Positions 19,410-34,727 of a DNA stretch of 64,000 bases are shown here, piece by piece. The notes beneath the pieces were generated by a model that saw nothing but the letters and a program-made list of their open reading frames with translations, did no database searches and was not told where the DNA came from. The stretch's first letter is position 1. Every line of letters starts with the position of its first letter. The translations under genes and the position numbers were made by a program. This stretch comes from Verticillium longisporum (taxonomy: Eukaryota; Ascomycota; Sordariomycetes; Glomerellales; Plectosphaerellaceae): assembly GCA_019188255.1 (NCBI GenBank), contig JAETXT010000009.1, positions 992,001 through 1,056,000 on the forward strand. Direction: 5' to 3'.

Positions 19410-20210
19410 ATGATGGCCTTTGATCCCATCCCACCGCCGCGCAAGTTCAGCGGCGGCTGGACTATCAAGGACGCTCTCGCCAAGACGGGATTCCACGCCA
19501 CAACCTCGCCCCTCTCGTTCTTTTCCCTTGCAGGCCGTCTCAAGAAGCTGCAACGCCAAGGCTGGAAACGCTTCGGCATCGAGTCAGTACTTGACCCCTC
19601 CCCCTTTGCCCTGCGTGAGCGCCCCGTGTGAGCTGACATTGTCTCCTTTTCTCTCGTGAAACGCAGCCCCGAGTCAGTCGCTGACCATTCGCACCGCATG
19701 ACCTTCATGGCGCTCCTGGCGCCGCAGGACCTCGACCAGGCCAAGGCTATCAAGATGTGCCCCGTGCGCGACTTGGCCGAGACGGTCGTGGGCGACATAA
19801 CGCCGGCCGACGGCGTCTCGCGCGAGGAGAAGACGCACCGCGAGGAGGCGGCCATGCACTGGATGACGACGCACTGGGGCGACTTTGGCCGCGAGGTCCA
19901 CCACCTCTGGATCGAGTTCGAGGCCGGCCTGACGCCCGAGGGCGAGTTTGCCCAGGACCTCGACAAGCTCGAGATGATGCTGCAGGCCCTCGAGTACGAG
20001 CGCGACGCCGAGCTCGCCGTTGACCTCGGCGAGTTCTTTGCTGTCGCCGGGCGCATTCGGACGCCGCGGGCGCAGGCGTGGACGGCTGAGGTCCTGCGCG
20101 ACAGAGAGCTGCTGTGGGCTGGAAAGGAGCACGTTCGCGGCGATCTGGGCGTCGAAGGTGGTCTGCTGCAGAAGAAGCAGGAAGAGCAGGATCTGTACTA
20201 CAACCAGTGA
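19410..20210 (+). CDS. HD-domain 5'-deoxynucleotidase-like protein (HDDC2/YfbR type)
   Basis: Exons 19410-19582 and 19667-20210 (84-bp intron, GTCAGT..CGCAG); 238 residues, matching HDDC2/yeast YGK1 relatives, soluble metal-dependent 5'-nucleotidases acting on deoxynucleoside monophosphates. The splice is fixed by the motif 'DPESVADHSHRM' spanning the junction. H65 is the first metal ligand. The family's His-Asp pair is here R92-D93 (PVRDLAE; codon CGC at 19767-19769 where CAC would be expected), followed by the conserved V-V-G-D-I-T-P-A-D. A distal conserved block (LDKLEMMLQALEYE) is intact. The His-to-Arg change should impair metal binding, so this allele may be inactive or non-catalytic, unless it is a sequencing error. 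Alternative start codon at 19413. Confidence 0.85.
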
Positions 20211-23200
20211 GGGAGGCGACAATCTCTGATCGCTTTCCCGTCTCTCTTTACCTCATCCTTTTCCTTTTCTTGTTCTTTTTGTTTTCATCTCCTTCCATCG
20301 CTCTCCTGAAATGAGGTAAAAGGGTATTTTCGGCGGTCATAATCTCGCCAGGAAGAGGCTTCTCAGCGCACATCTGGGACACCAGTAATTCGGACCACGG
20401 TAGTCAAAAGTCAGCATCTCCTGTTTACTAGGCCCTATTGATGAAACACGGGGCGCACGCCTAGTATTATTCACCAATTGTTCAGTCATCATCCGAAGAC
20501 ATGGCGATCGAAGTGACACTTGTCGGATAAAGTCTAAAGCCCCTGAGGGTCAAGTCAGTGCAAGAGACGGAACGCCTCGACATGGCGGCCTTTGTGTGCC
20601 GTCAACCCCGGTCAGGTAAGACAGACGCGCGCTCGGTCAAGGCACAGCGTTCGACTAGACGAGACGCAAAAAAAGGCCGATGACGATCAACGTGACAGCG
20701 CCGTCGGCGACGTGTCGATCCGGTACTGAGCCGGAAGGTTGATTGAGGTCCAGGCTCGGCATGAGCGCTGGGGCCCAACCAAAAGACCCAAAGCGACCCG
20801 GCAGTCCGGTACGGTGAAGCGCCACGGCGACATGAATATGTCGTGTGATTGGGAGGGATCGCGTGTCTCGTGAGACGGCGTCTTTCAGGCTGTGGAGCAC
20901 ATGGAGGAGTTGAGGGTGGCGTGTACCTTGGGTGATGTCGGTACGGTAAGAAAATGCGGTACAGTCTGTGAGGATTCCTTCTCATCTCTGAGTCCACAAC
21001 GTTGTGAACAGCAAAAGTGCCAAAGGCCCTTGCTTGGGTGATCGTGTTCGGTCGTCGGCAAGGGGCCCTCCGAAAGCAAGAGGGCGGACGGAAGACCAGC
21101 AGCAAGTGGGCCGCCGGGTCGCGGGGAGGACGATTCTGAGGTCCCGGAGGCCTTTTAGCGTCGGAAGCTGGCGAAGAGTGGTGGCCGGCACACGGTCGCC
21201 CTGTGATGCTGGCCGAGATGGAGGCGTCTGGCGATCATGACACGAGCATGGTCAAATTTGGGGCAGTGTGGCCATTTCCACGGAGCGGACCGAGAGAAGT
21301 CTGATGAACTTACGTGCTCGATTCACTCTTCATTGACCAAGTCTTGGTATTGAGGTGATGGGGGAAAATGATCAATATGTCGGGAAATGACGGAAGAACT
21401 GGGGGCAGAGTTGCTCGGTGGTGTCCCGGTAACGCGCCGAGATAGCTGAGAAGTACCTCCGCCGCACGAATAGAGTGCTATGATACTTGTCGCTTATCGG
21501 GCAGACGCATGGTGCCATTGTGGCCGGAAATGGGCTGTTCGCCTTCGTTCCAGACGTTCTTCCATCAGCCCATTTTCCTCCGCACTCGAACGGCTTGTGC
21601 TGCTCGTCCCGTTCTCGCACCACGGGCGGTCTTTCGATTCTCTCGTTGGATGCGCCGGTTGAGTACTGCAGGGACCTTGTTTCCCTTCTCCTTCGCCCTA
21701 CCACCATTGATCAAACTTCATGAGCGTGACATCACAGGGTCCTCTTTGGATCGAGATCTCGAGTCTATTCTGGGTTTTGCGTGGTTTGCTTCCGTCTAAC
21801 CCGCCGCATCTGGTACCTGGTGGACTAGATCCAGGTCTGCTGCGCTTTTGTCACACACACTGTTCGGCTTCCTGCTTGAGCACAAACATGAGCAATTTCA
21901 ATGAGGAAGCATGCTCCTCCAGCAGCGCGCCGTCAATTCCGCCATGTACTAAGGAGCATGCTGGACCACCGAGACCACTGTACAATGCTCGCTGCCATCA
22001 ATTACTTCACTCGACAATGTGATTGCGAACCCGAGGAGGAGAGACGAGTCGAGTCAGCGGATGGGGTGCTTTGGGGGATCACCCGCGGCACTTCCCCGGA
22101 TTCGCATGCAAAGCGAGTCGTCCCAGTCTGAGTCTGTCTCGCCTACAGGACCCAAGAGTGCCTAGAAGCGTTTGCCATGAAGATCCCCCTCACTTTTCTT
22201 TTCACCTTTGCCCGTGTCCCCCCAAATTGGCATGATCGACGCCATCGAGATGTGCCAAACGCACGACCATGCCCCCATCCGAGAGGCTTGTTCGTTTGTC
22301 ACCTGTCAGGTCTGAACGAAAAATAGATAGGTACCAGAAGACGATCTTACTTCCAAGCGTGTCTTCTGCTTCGCTACTCCGTGATCCCTGCTTCATCTAC
22401 GCCTTACACTAGAACCAAGGAAGACTAGGCCCTGCCCTGCTAGTCTTGTCGGTTGGTCTGTCTGCCAGTACCCGCTGTGCAGTCCAGTCCAGCTGCTTAC
22501 AGCCAGCCAGGTCGAGGGGAGCCAGCATAAGGGCGAGGCGTCGAGGGCGCACCACAGCGGCGCCAACTCTGACGCCAGGCTGGAGCCCCCGTCCATGCCG
22601 TGCCACGCCGCGCCTTGTGGTGCCGCTTCGCTCGACGGGAGAAAACGTCAAGGGGTGTAGTTTTCCTGCCCCAACGAATAAGGTAACTAACTAGGTACGG
22701 CATCTGAAGCTTCTGCACGTTGCCGGCTGCCACGTCCCACGCCTCGACCAGGCCCCGTTCAAATCCCGAAGCGAGGCAACCCCCCCCCCTCCCTTATCCC
22801 TAACGGTACGGGCCAGCACCACGAGACGAGACATGCTGTTTGTTTTTTTTTTCCTTTGACAAGGTCTGGCTCCGGCTACGACTGTATGTCGGGCCCCTCC
22901 GAGGCCCCGCCCTCGAAAGTGTCTTCTTGTGAATGTACCTTTCTCTGCCTTATGTTGCCTGGTAATGGAGGGTCTCCCCGCCCAATTGACAAATGGATCA
23001 AGAAATGAATGGCCTGCCGGGGACCACATGTACCAAGCCCGCCTCGGCCGTTTGTCCTGCCTGTTCGCATTTTCTTCTGTCACTTTTCGAGCCCACGCGG
23101 ACGCTTGTCACTTTAGCTCTCGTATGTTGCCCGAGCGTTCATCGCCAGTTCCCACGCCCGTACCTCTCCGACCCCGACAAGACTCCGTGCGGTTTTCTTC

Positions 23201-23500
23201 ATTTTCCCTTGTGCCTCTCGGCCGTCTTTGCCTTATGCATCCCTGGCTTAGCCCGGGTCTGACTTATATCTGCCTGCCCATCTCCCCACCATCCCACCTT
23301 TACTTCGTTCCAATTCTTTCGGATCATACAACCACGCAACCCAACAAACATAACACCACCAGATAGTCAACCTGACCATCATCTGCTGAGCAAGGATACT
23401 AGTCCCACTGGCTCTCACCTTCTGATCTGACGTCGACTCGTCCCACTCAACAAACACATCTTCACCCAGTATTCTCAGTACCCAACTACTCCATTCCGCC
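20211..23500. other. Gene-poor intergenic region
   Basis: 3.3 kb with no ORF showing a domain or convincing codon pattern. It includes homopolymers (C9 near 22782, T11 near 22842). The last few hundred bases (pyrimidine-rich, 23250-23500) are likely promoter and 5' leader of the bHLH gene. Confidence 0.6.
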
Positions 23501-24704
23501 ATGGACAGCACGATAGCACAGCAGCAGTCGTTTGACCGCCTCCAATTTCCCCAGACCGGCCTTGACATGGTGTGTAACAACCGTCTTCTTATCTCTTGAC
23601 CTTCTGGCCCTTCCCTGAACCTCACCTGCTGGCTTCCCACCGCCCACCTTGGATATCTTGATCAGGCCATGTGACCCACAGTGCCTAGGTAGTCAAGCCG
23701 GCCGGAACCAAGCATCACCGCTAACACCTCGACAGAGCCCGCAACAGGTATCACCACTTTCATACTACGACCCTCAGGCCGACTTCAGCGCCGACTCGGC
23801 GCCCTCACGGGGCTCTCCCATCTCTCCCATCTTTGGCAACGCCTTTCAGCTGCCCATCGACTCTGACTGGCCCGCCTACCTCGACAAGAGCGGCATGTCT
23901 CCCGATCTCGACATCTACTACGGCGAGTCCTTTGGCGGTTCTCAGGCCTTTGTCGACGCGCAGAACCCCACGCTCAGCCCAGTTGCCAACCCCTTGGATC
24001 TCATGTCCGAAAGCGTGGCCTTTGGCGGTGATCTCAACGATGTCCAGCCCCTTTTCCAGTCGGCTCCCGCCCCAACAGCACTGCCCATCGCCAACCCGCC
24101 AGTGGCCGCCACGTCCCGGATAACGCGGTTGACGGAATCTCGGACCCAGTCTCAGTCCTCGACCACACCGACGGCACCCGCGGCACAGGTCCAGACCCGC
24201 AGCCAGCAGCGCGCCGCCCAACGCGCGCCCGCCCGCCGCCCCGCCGATCTCAAGCGCAAATCGTCGACCTGCGACGATTCGGCCTCGTCCCGCTCGACGT
24301 CGCCGGAGCCCCCGGCACGCCGCACCAAGCACGCCGGCGCCGCCGACCCGAGCAAGAATCCGCACAACCTCATCGAGAAGCGCTACCGCGTCAACATCAA
24401 CGAGAAGATCCTCGCCCTGCGCGACGCCGTGCCCGCGCTGCGCTGCGCCATGCAGCTCCAGCAGCCCGGGGCCGAGGCCGCCGACCACGACGGCGACGCC
24501 GCCGTCGCCGAGGAGCTCGGCGGCCTCATGCCCGCGCGCAAGCTCAACAAGGCCACCATCCTCAGCAAGGCCACCGAGTACATCAGCCACCTGGAGAAGA
24601 AGAACGAGCGCCTGGCGCGGGAGAATGAGGAGCTCGAGAGGAGGCTTGCTGAGGCGCAGAGGTGGCAGAGGACGCAGGCGGAGGCTGCGGGGTACTGGGT
24701 TTAG
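23501..24704 (+). CDS. bHLH-leucine zipper transcription factor with SREBP-type Tyr
   Basis: Exons 23501-23569 ([18 protein letters not shown]...) and 23736-24704; intron 23570-23735 with branch CTAACAC and acceptor GACAG; 345 residues. The N-terminal two thirds is low-complexity Ser/Pro/Ala-rich, likely activating. Basic region '[15 protein letters not shown]' (about residues 231-246) has Tyr in place of the usual Arg, a hallmark of SREBP-type factors that bind both E-boxes and sterol-response elements. A loop of about 40 residues rich in Ala/Asp/Glu separates helix 1 from helix 2 ([21 protein letters not shown]), which runs into a short zipper. No transmembrane segments, so unlike true SREBPs it should be a soluble nuclear factor. 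Closest to the fungal sah-2-like/short SREBP-like group by recall. Confidence 0.85.
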
Positions 24705-24714
24705 ACGGCTGTGC

Positions 24715-24716
<2 letters not shown>

Positions 24717-24756
<40 letters not shown>
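24717..24756 (+). repeat. Poly(T) tract just after the bHLH stop codon
   Basis: TTC TTC followed by about 31 uninterrupted T residues, 12 bp past the stop codon of the bHLH gene, therefore probably in its 3' UTR as poly(U). Length may be unreliable in an assembly. Confidence 0.8.
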
Positions 24757-24757
<1 letters not shown>

Positions 24758-25693
24758 CTTGTTCTTTTGGGCGTGCGTCTTCTGTGCGCGCGTTGTGTGT
24801 TGTATGATACCCCCTCCCCCCCTCCCTTTTTTCCTTGCGAGAGTGGTTTAGTGAAAGAGTGGTGTGTGCATGCGATGGGCGGGAAAGGCTTGATCATGGT
24901 CTTGGTTCTGGGTCTGCCATGTGGAGGTATTCGCTTTTATGAGGGGTTGCCTGGGTTGGCACACGAGTGGTTTCTCTCTGGGAGGAGTCATTGGCGTTTT
25001 ACGGTTCGGCAAAAAGAAGTCAACGTGGTAATGAGTGATGAGATCTGGTCATAATCTTCTCTTACAGGTTTGCCTCGGATATCGAGGTGTGAATTACAAG
25101 TGTTTTGCTTGGCTCCTTGACTGCGTATCTACAAAGCTCGTTCCAAGTTTCCGCAACAAAGGGTGTCCTCGATTCGTATTCATGACTATTACACTGTTGC
25201 ATGCTCAAAGATTAATGCCCCTTGTGCTCGTGAGGTAGGCTTTTCCAAGTCTCCGAGTCAGGTTTTATTATGATGATCGCTTAAGTCTGCTTGTAATCAA
25301 TGGAACAGTCGGATGTGAGGGGAGTGAAGATGGATCTCGACGGATACAGAGGGACATTCACGATGTCCATCTGACATAGCTGTCGTACGAAGATTTTGAG
25401 CATTGTCTACCAGACTGTAAACGGATTCCGAAGCTACCGCTGGTGAGATGAAACCAAGATGATAGCCTGTTTCTCAGCAAGTACGTCGACACAACAACAA
25501 GGTCCCTGTCAGAGCTTGATGTCTTTGTCCATCTCAACGACAAGGCCAACAAGTGCATTGTTATCCGTCAAAGCCTTTCCTTGGGTGTTCTTCAACGACA
25601 GAGGATCACCGACAAAGAAGTCGAGAACGCCACAGGTAGTTCGCATCGCTCTTACGAAGATACAAAAAGGGAACTACATCCAACAATCCAAAC
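24757..25693. other. Intergenic, no supported gene
   Basis: Downstream region of the bHLH gene and upstream region of the Cys-rich ORF. No domain-bearing frame is seen. Confidence 0.5.
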
Positions 25694-26263
25694 ATGTCGA
25701 AGCTATACAGTTCACAACCATCGAAGCTTCCAAGCACAAATCGAAATAAGTCTCCCTCCACTCTGGTAAGTGGTCTCTCCCCTTCTCTAACTTGGAAAGG
25801 AAAAGAACAAATGTCCGAAGCAGGCCTTCAGATCCGCTGCATCGGCTGCCACCAGCGATGCGCCTGCTATTTTGAACACTGTCACCTCTTCGCCTGCCAC
25901 ACCCGCAACTGCGAGTTCCGGACCGCAACCCCCAACGTCAACGACCGCGTGCTTCCCGACGGAACCGTCATGTTCGAGGACAACGGCTGCGTGCGAGCCT
26001 ATTTTGTGCCTCCCGAGCTCCTCGCTGGCGGGGCCATTCTCTGCATCCTCGATACGCGCAGAGACATTTGCATCGACCTGGCCATCCAGAGGCCCAGCGG
26101 CGCGATAGACGTTGTGCTGATCGAGCCGTTCACACTCCGTCCGCCGAGGACGGGACCGCCCTTTGACGGATGGAATTGGCGAAGGGCCTTTGTGCCAGTG
26201 CACAGAGAGCTCCATACGCATGAGCGGTATGTCGACAGGCGGAGTCGTAAAAGTCACCGATGA
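25694..26263 (+). CDS. Cys/His-rich hypothetical protein
   Basis: Open frame of 189 residues. The part from the internal Met at 25811 (MSEAGLQIRC) looks protein-like: a Cys/His cluster (CIGCHQRCACYFEHCHLFAC, C-x2-C pattern) that could bind zinc, then a hydrophobic-polar alternating domain (LPDGTVMFEDNGCVRAYFVP). The first 39 residues may be leader. A perfect intron signature (GTAAGT at 25767, CTAAC, CAG at about 25825) falls inside, but splicing it changes frame and gives a Ser/Thr/Ala-rich peptide, so the start at 25811 or the unspliced form is preferred. I do not recognise a family. Confidence 0.35.
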   Translation: MSKLYSSQPSKLPSTNRNKSPSTLVSGLSPSLTWKGKEQMSEAGLQIRCIGCHQRCACYFEHCHLFACHTRNCEFRTATPNVNDRVLPDGTVMFEDNGCVRAYFVPPELLAGGAILCILDTRRDICIDLAIQRPSGAIDVVLIEPFTLRPPRTGPPFDGWNWRRAFVPVHRELHTHERYVDRRSRKSHR

Positions 26264-29012
26264 TGGTCACGACAAGTGACTCGACGGTAGGCTGCAGACC
26301 ACGCGCAAAAGACTTGGGAGACTGAGAGAGGCGTCGGATCGCTTTGCTTATGAGATGAGCCTGATTCTCGTGAGTATTTCAATCAGTGAAGGATTTGACT
26401 ATACAAAAGCGATTCCAGTAACTAGCTTCTCGGCCGGCCGTATCAGCGGTGCTTCCAAGGAAATCCTGCTTCGAGATCTAGCCCAGAAAAGCCATACTAG
26501 AGAAAGGCATGTTAATACACACCAAATATCCCAACCAACTGAATGAGAGCCTCGTACAAAGTCGGTGACATACATGAGTGACCTTACTTGCATTGTTCAG
26601 CAGAGAGCATTGCTTGCAGTTGATGAAATGTGTGCCTGTCATGTTCCCCCGCAAAGCCCCTATGTGAAAGCTCAACTGCACAACTCAACCGCAAGAATAA
26701 TGCAATTGCGTCTGCCACCGGCTCTCGTTGATATGCCATGTCATGCTTGGACCGCAGGACGCTTGCTTGGACGATGTCGTTCCCAGTCATCGAGTGTCCG
26801 TTCCTGAACATGAACACTTTGCATCGCCGCTGTCCTCGCAACGCGTTGAATTGTCGAAACCATGAGCGCACAGAACATGTTTGGGATCCTGTCTAAACTT
26901 GCAGACCACGGTTCCAACTTTTCGTCTACTTGAAGAGAAAACACGATGAGCGAGCAGCAGCACACCAAGCCGAGAAGAAGCCGCATAAGCCGCCTGGAAA
27001 GTAGCAAACAAAGCTGTTTGGGCGGCCGAGAGAAGGGAACAAACAAGGACTCGAAAAGCTCTGACCACAGACAGTCGTCTGTTATGATACTCGAGTGACC
27101 AGGCACGCAACGAATTCAACATCATCTGTCACCTCTGCGAGGCAGGCCCAGGCGTCGTGCCCAAGGTCTGATGATAGTACGTGTACGGACGGCACGAACA
27201 GTTGATGAATGGTTTTGACGAAGTCATCAACGCGGAACTGTTCACTTTCGCTCCCGGCGAAACGGCAAGGTTTGAACGTTTCGGGAAATGCGTGTAGGAA
27301 TTGCACCGAGTCCACTCGCAGATGCGTTGCAGACGCTCAAGTCCTTGTTCGGCCACGCGATGAGCCTCCCGCGGCGGGCAACATGCCTCTTATTGCCATG
27401 GAGGTTTAGGGAGCATCATAGCGCTGGAACATTTCGTGCGATGCAAGCGTGGAGCGTTCTTCATTATCGTGTAACCATGGCATGACAATGTAATGAGGCT
27501 GATCGGCTTAGTCAGCGTATTGAATTTCGAGTACCTACCTCAGGTACCTAGGCATAGAATGCTTCTCTTTGCGCATGTCGGAGTGTCGGTGAATGTGACA
27601 GATGCTGTGCAGAAAGTGGCGTTTCTCGCAGCCAAGAGCTGGCTGTCCCGATTGCCGTGGTCCGATGGAACGCCCTTGGGCGTCCTGTGATGGATGGGTG
27701 GTCAGGCGACGAGGGCGAACAACGACCACAAGCTGGGTGCTGGCCCAATGCGAAAGCAGACCCAACAGCATGTGGCTGGAAAGGTCATAGGAGATGCCTT
27801 TTCACTCTCGAAACGTGATTGTGAAGGGACGACTGGGGCCATGATTCGCAGGGTCGACCAGGCACGCCCAGAGGCAGCCAAGCAGGGTCACAATGTCAGA
27901 ATGCTGGGTCAGGATCCTGGCCTGGAGGGGCTGGAGGGGCTGGGATACAGAGGGCGGTAGAGAAGGATGAGCTGCTGACCGAGTAGCTCGCAGTTCGTCC
28001 ATAGACTCCTGGCGAGGAAGATGGAGCAGCGTGCCCTCTTGAGCACTCATGTCGAAAACTACCCGAGTAGGTGTGTACCCGAACGAAAACGCAAGATGGA
28101 TCATGATGAAAGCTCCCGAGAATCGTGTGTGTACCACGTACACGTACATGTATGTAACACGCGACGGCTGGAGAGAAGGTGCCCCTCCCAAGAAAAGGGG
28201 TGGGGCCGACGCTGTGTGACCGACCCGCTGTGACCTCATTGTTGGAACCGAAAGCATCGACCTCAGCATTTCGGCCATGGCTGCAAGCTGCTCCAGCAGG
28301 TGCTGTCCCCCGAGCTCAACTCAACATGCAGACATGTTGTGTCCCATCCAGTTCGTATGTCGACTTGACTTGGGAAATGGCCATGCAGCTTTTATGCAGC
28401 CAAATACCCATGCATCTTGCAGTCAGCAGGAGCATCCTTCTCAAGTGCATGCCGGGCAACGTGGTTTGGTGTTGCCAACTACCAATCTCACTGAGGTGGG
28501 AGGGTTGGAAAGTGGTAGCAGTAGCATGTCCACTGTTGTTACCTGCACCGCAGCTACCCAGGCAGGCAGCAGGAGTCTAGCAACCCCTACAGTTTCCAGC
28601 TACAGATACCTACTTGGATGACTTAGGGGCCTGCCCGTGGACTAACACCGCCCTGAATCGACAGCGCTGCTCCATCCCGTCCTCCAGCTGCCTTGGTACC
28701 TACCTCCCTTACCTTAGGTAGGTAGGTGTCCCGGTTCAGATCACCATCTACACATGATGATAATCATGTCTCCATCAACAACATGTGAACTGCATCCATC
28801 ACATCTACGTGTACATCGTGCCGCCGCCACAGTGTTTAACTGACTGCTTGCTTCTCCGGCTGCCCTGTTGCCCCGCGCAATCCGTCAACGACCCTGCCAG
28901 GGCCTCCCCAAGACCCAAGACCGACCAACAGTCAGGGTTGCTTGCTTGCATTAAATTTTGACAAGCTCCGCCTGCCAGGGGTGGCCCAGCCGCGCCTTTA
29001 CATCATCACGCC
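26264..29012. other. Gene-poor intergenic region
   Basis: No ORF with a recognisable domain. Contains AGGTACCT/CCTACCT-type short motifs at 27531-27551 and 28694-28728. Confidence 0.6.
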
Positions 29013-29878
29013 CTCTCACGCTCTCACGCTCTCACGCTCTCACGCTCTCACGCTCTCACGCTCTCACGCTCTCACGCTCTCACGCTCTCACGCTCTCACG
29101 CTCTCACGCTCTCACGCTCTCACGCTCTCACGCTCTCACGCTCTCACGCTCTCACGCTCTCACGCTCTCACGCTCTCACGCTCTCACGCTCTCGCTCTCA
29201 CGCTCTCACGCTCTCACGCTCTCACGCTCTCACGCTCTCACGCTCTCACGCTCTCACGCTCTCACGCTCTCACGCTCTCACGCTCTCACGCTCTCACGCT
29301 CTCACGCTCTCACGCTCTCACGCTCTCACGCTCTCACGCTCTCACGCTCTCACGCTCTCACGCTCTCACGCTCTCACGCTCTCACGCTCTCACGCTCTCA
29401 CGCTCTCACGCTCTCACGCTCTCACGCTCTCACGCTCTCACGCTCTCACGCTCTCACGCTCTCACGCTCTCACGCTCTCACGCTCTCACGCTCTCACGCT
29501 CTCACGCTCTCACGCTCTCACGCTCTCACGCTCTCACGCTCTCACGCTCTCACGCTCTCACGCTCTCACGCTCTCACGCTCTCACGCTCTCACGCTCTCA
29601 CGCTCTCACGCTCTCACGCTCTCACGCTCTCACGCTCTCACGCTCTCACGCTCTCACGCTCTCACGCTCTCACGCTCTCACGCTCTCACGCTCTCACGCT
29701 CTCACGCTCTCACGCTCTCACGCTCTCACGCTCTCACGCTCTCACGCTCTCACGCTCGAACGCTCGAACGCTCTCACGCTCGAACGCTCGAACGCTCTCA
29801 CGCTCGAACGCTCTCACGCTCGAACGCTCGAACGCTCGAACGCTCGAACGCTCTCACGCTCGAACGCTCGAACGCTCG
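29013..29878. repeat. 8-bp minisatellite, (CTCTCACG)n, about 108 units
   Basis: About 93 near-perfect CTCTCACG units to 29756, with one unit shortened by 2 bp (about 29189-29194), then about 15 units mixing CTCTCACG with the variant CTCGAACG to 29878. Because 8 is not a multiple of 3, every plus frame encodes the same 8-residue cycle LTLSRSHA over 24 bp, which makes two overlapping long ORFs (28942-30024 and 28958-29974). These are read as consequences of the repeat, not genes. The array lies about 0.9 kb upstream of the SRPK start. Confidence 0.95.
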
Positions 29879-30786
29879 ACTGGCCCCCCTCCATCACCGT
29901 GGCCGTTGTTGACGCCTCCTTCCCGTCCTGTTGCAGCCCAACACATCGGTTCAGGTTACTCGTCCTGCCTCTGAGGATCCTGCATCCTCTGGCCCCCGGT
30001 CTTCCGACTCTCAACCAGCCTTGAACAGCTTGCTTCCCGTCCACCTTTGCATCATCATTGCCTCCCCATTCTCCCGCAACAGAGACCAAACGAGGCCTCG
30101 ACCAGCTGCCCTGAGCTTTCTTTTGCGCCGACGCCGACAAATACCCCGCGCCGGTCCCCCAGTACAAATCGTCAAGACGAATTCCACCACAGCACAGCAC
30201 AAGCGCGCGCGAATTCAGTGACGTCCTCAGCCTCAAGTCATCCGAAACGCAACTCTCGCTACGGACTACGTCTTGACCTGCACCACCCCAACCGCAACTA
30301 GACTCTAGACTCTAGACTCGAGACACTCCTCAGCATCGCGCGCGATCCTCCATCTGCACTGCATCGCGCTCGAACCACTACGTCCGGGATCTTGGTTTCT
30401 GCTTGACCAAACCTCAGAACCCTAAACCCCAGGCAACACAGCACCAGTCGACCGAAGCGCCGACTACCATCTTCTCGCGCACGCAAGGAGCCCCTCCCCA
30501 CGACCACCAGCACTCGGTATCGCCCTAGCACGGGTTTCCCCCCTCCTGACAACGCGGAGGCCCCGATCATCTTATCTCACCACGGTGACCCGCACGAATT
30601 GCATGCACAGAACTTACGTGCGCGACCGAGCCGAGCAACCGCAACCCGACAATCGTCCTGACAGCACCTCAACCAACCCCGATCTGACCAGAACCCAGAT
30701 TCAACCTGGGTCGACAATCGCCACCCACCAATTGACCACGGCTGCGTCGAGAGAACAACAGTGACCACCCACCACAGCAACACAGC
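29879..30786. other. Upstream and leader region of the SRPK gene
   Basis: C-rich, A/C-biased sequence typical of fungal 5' leaders, without ATG-rich frames. It includes a short tandem CTAGACTCTAGACTC (30300-30318). Confidence 0.5.
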
Positions 30787-33837
<3,051 letters not shown>

Positions 33838-34727
33838 TGGATTTCACTACGTACGACAACATGAATCGGAACACATCGCAACCATACAGAACAACTTTGA
33901 GGATACGAAAGGTGCTGCGCCCTTCCTCGTCCCGTCGCAACACATCACACCGCTGGTCAACGTTTGCTTTGGTCCCTCTCGTCGCGGGTTTCAAGTCTGG
34001 GCAATGGCTGTGCCTCCACGTCTTAGGGAGAGCGTTGTTGTGGGAAGTCAAACAAACACGTGCACTGGACGAACAGATGATGGGCCAAGGAAACAGGGAC
34101 ATGCCGACGTTGCTACACTACACATTGCTACACGCCGAGCAGCCTACACCACAATCGGTGGAACCGGGTTTGAGGAGTACCGCAGCTGGGAGCTTGTTAT
34201 GCATGGCTTGTTGGTCTGCATGAAGGATAGATAGACCACTGACTTTTTCATGGAGTTTGTGCCTTGGAATCAAAGTGAGCACTGAATTGAGAGTCCACGG
34301 GTCATGTCGGGGCACTGCGTGATCACTGCACCTCTTTCACAAGTGGCTGTGAAATAAGCTCGTCAGTCGGGGCACGCCGTCCGAGGTTGTGCAATGTGTG
34401 CATCTTGCGTCCCGCTCCCCTTTCGTCTCTGAGGTCCCGTTTTGTATTACCTGTATCGCTATACACACGGCGAATGATGAAGAGGGGGCGCCATTGTGGG
34501 CTGGGGTTTGATTTTCAAATCTTGTGAATTGGTGCCAATCTCGACGAGACAGAGAATCGCCACGCGGAGCGCGCAGCGGTCTCGAGGAGGCGGAAGGGGG
34601 CCACAAAACCGTGATATCCCTACCTTACATGACGAGAGCCTAAAACGCCGTATCCCCGATCCCTACCGTGACATGCCCTCTCGAACAGGCGTCGCCCCAC
34701 CTCACCAAATCTACATCTGGCCACTGC
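33838..34727. other. Convergent intergenic region between SRPK and IWS1
   Basis: 890 bp holding the 3' ends of two genes that transcribe towards each other. No further gene is seen. Confidence 0.6.

Noticed and set aside
20602..21105. 167-residue minus-strand ORF in the gene-poor region
   Set aside because: Arg/Pro/His-rich without domain, good start context or neighbouring exons; typical of random frames in GC-rich DNA.
22740..22775. tRNA-like GTTCAAATCCC segment
   Set aside because: A T-loop-like string only; no matching acceptor stem, D arm or anticodon arm could be placed around it.
23805..24590. 261-residue minus-strand ORF opposite the bHLH gene
   Set aside because: Shadow of a high-GC3 gene; Gly/Ala/Val-rich with no domain, while the plus strand has a clear bHLH domain.
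28942..30024. Overlapping ORFs of 360 and 338 residues made of LTLSRSHA repeats
   Set aside because: They are produced by an 8-bp array that stays open in every plus frame; there is no unique coding sequence and two frames are equally good, so not annotated as genes.
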